A stretch of DNA of 64,000 nucleotides, from contig NZ_VUOA01000035.1 of NCBI RefSeq assembly GCF_008386575.1, positions 1 through 64,000 of the forward strand, in the 5' to 3' direction. Each line of letters starts with the position of its first letter. The stretch's first letter is position 1. The position numbers and the translations under genes are program-made. Below, in pieces: positions 63,623-64,000 of this stretch. The DNA comes from Salinarimonas soli. Its GTDB lineage: Bacteria; Pseudomonadota; Alphaproteobacteria; Rhizobiales; Beijerinckiaceae. The notes below the pieces were generated by a model, which was given only the letters and a program-made list of their open reading frames with translations, was not told the DNA's origin and made no database searches.

Positions 63623-64000
63623 CTAGCGGGTCGGGATCGGCTTCTCGCCGCGATAGTCGTAGAACCCGCGCTTCGCCTTCCGGCCGAGCCAGCCCGCCTC
63701 GACATATTTCACGAGGAGCGGACAGGGGCGGTACTTGGTGTCGGCGAGGCCGTCATGGAGCACCTGCATCACGGAGAGGCAGGTGTCGAGCCCGATGAAG
63801 TCGGCGAGCTGGAGCGGCCCCATGGGGTGGTTGGCGCCAAGCCGCATGGCGGTGTCGATGGAATCGACCGAGCCCACGCCCTCGTAGAGAACGTAGATCG
63901 CCTCGTTGATCATCGGCAGCAGGATGCGGTTCACGATGAAGGCGGGGAAGTCCTCCGCCACCGTCACCGTCTTGCCGAGCTTCTCGACGAGCTCGCGGGC
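63623..64000 (-). CDS. 3-hydroxyacyl-CoA (3-hydroxybutyryl-CoA) dehydrogenase, C-terminal part (cut by window end)
   Basis: The frame is open to the end of the window, giving about 125 C-terminal residues. [41 protein letters not shown] and KRGFYDYRG are the landmarks of the C-terminal domain of short-chain 3-hydroxyacyl-CoA dehydrogenases, where the dimer forms and substrate is held. The Rossmann domain is outside. The enzyme oxidises 3-hydroxybutyryl-CoA to acetoacetyl-CoA or acts in poly-hydroxybutyrate turnover. No close partner is visible. Confidence 0.92.
   Translation of the reverse strand, partial: ARELVEKLGKTVTVAEDFPAFIVNRILLPMINEAIYVLYEGVGSVDSIDTAMRLGANHPMGPLQLADFIGLDTCLSVMQVLHDGLADTKYRPCPLLVKYVEAGWLGRKAKRGFYDYRGEKPIPTR

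Overview
The window is about 70% GC. It looks like the chromosome of an alphaproteobacterium of the order Hyphomicrobiales, most likely Methylobacteriaceae (Methylobacterium or Microvirga type). The pointers are a SciP (DUF1153) gene with a CtrA-type box, a NepR-like anti-sigma factor, a PmtA-like phospholipid methyltransferase, many REP-like hairpins, and four copies of a longer dispersed repeat. This placement is inference: the window has no rRNA or marker gene that fixes the genus.

Region 1 (1-11.9 kb, + strand) is a catabolic cluster for an unidentified N-heterocycle. It holds the end of a branched-chain-type ABC transporter, ATP-dependent hydantoinase/oxoprolinase subunits A and B, a two-gene molybdenum hydroxylase (an FAD subunit and a fused FeS-molybdopterin subunit), a 6-hydroxynicotinate reductase-like FeS protein, a MarR regulator, a UPF0280 (ApbE-related) protein and a DUF1185 protein. 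The set suggests ring hydroxylation, ring reduction and ATP-driven lactam opening.

Region 2 (11.9-38.1 kb) is mixed chromosome. It carries small hypothetical genes, orphan NepR, a divergent CYTH-like protein, an exported methyltransferase, phospholipase D, an ampC-like beta-lactamase divergent from a LysR gene, LOG, alcohol dehydrogenase, an OpuAC/OsmF-type binding protein and NhaA. It also has a five-gene minus-strand operon (isochorismatase-like, XapX, amidohydrolase, DoxX, MFS), and a pentose-phosphate block tkt-gnd-zwf followed by a convergent DUF5996 gene.

Region 3 (38,185-57,057) appears to be an integrated genomic island of about 18.9 kb. A 17-bp sequence identical to the 3' end of a tRNA-Met gene at the right edge recurs in direct orientation at the left edge. 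A decayed tyrosine-recombinase fragment and decayed small genes lie next to the tRNA. The cargo is aromatic-acid catabolism: galD-galB-ligK plus a DUF1932 dehydrogenase, a LysR regulator, an alpha/beta hydrolase fused to LigA, LigB, a YciI protein, a VanAB-type Rieske O-demethylase with a GntR repressor and a TGTATACA-type operator, a complete Liv-type ABC importer, a MetE-like methyltransferase, protocatechuate 3,4-dioxygenase (pcaHG) and a broken BKACE gene. LigC and LigI are absent while GalD, GalB and LigK are present, so gallate or methoxylated precursors such as syringate are as likely as protocatechuate to be the real substrate.

Region 4 (57.0-64 kb) returns to core genes: tRNA-Met, a PmtA-like methyltransferase, mnmA, the flagellar genes fliK and flgD, sciP with a CtrA box and a strong terminator, a cupin, an HNH endonuclease, a small motility-like protein and the end of a 3-hydroxyacyl-CoA dehydrogenase.
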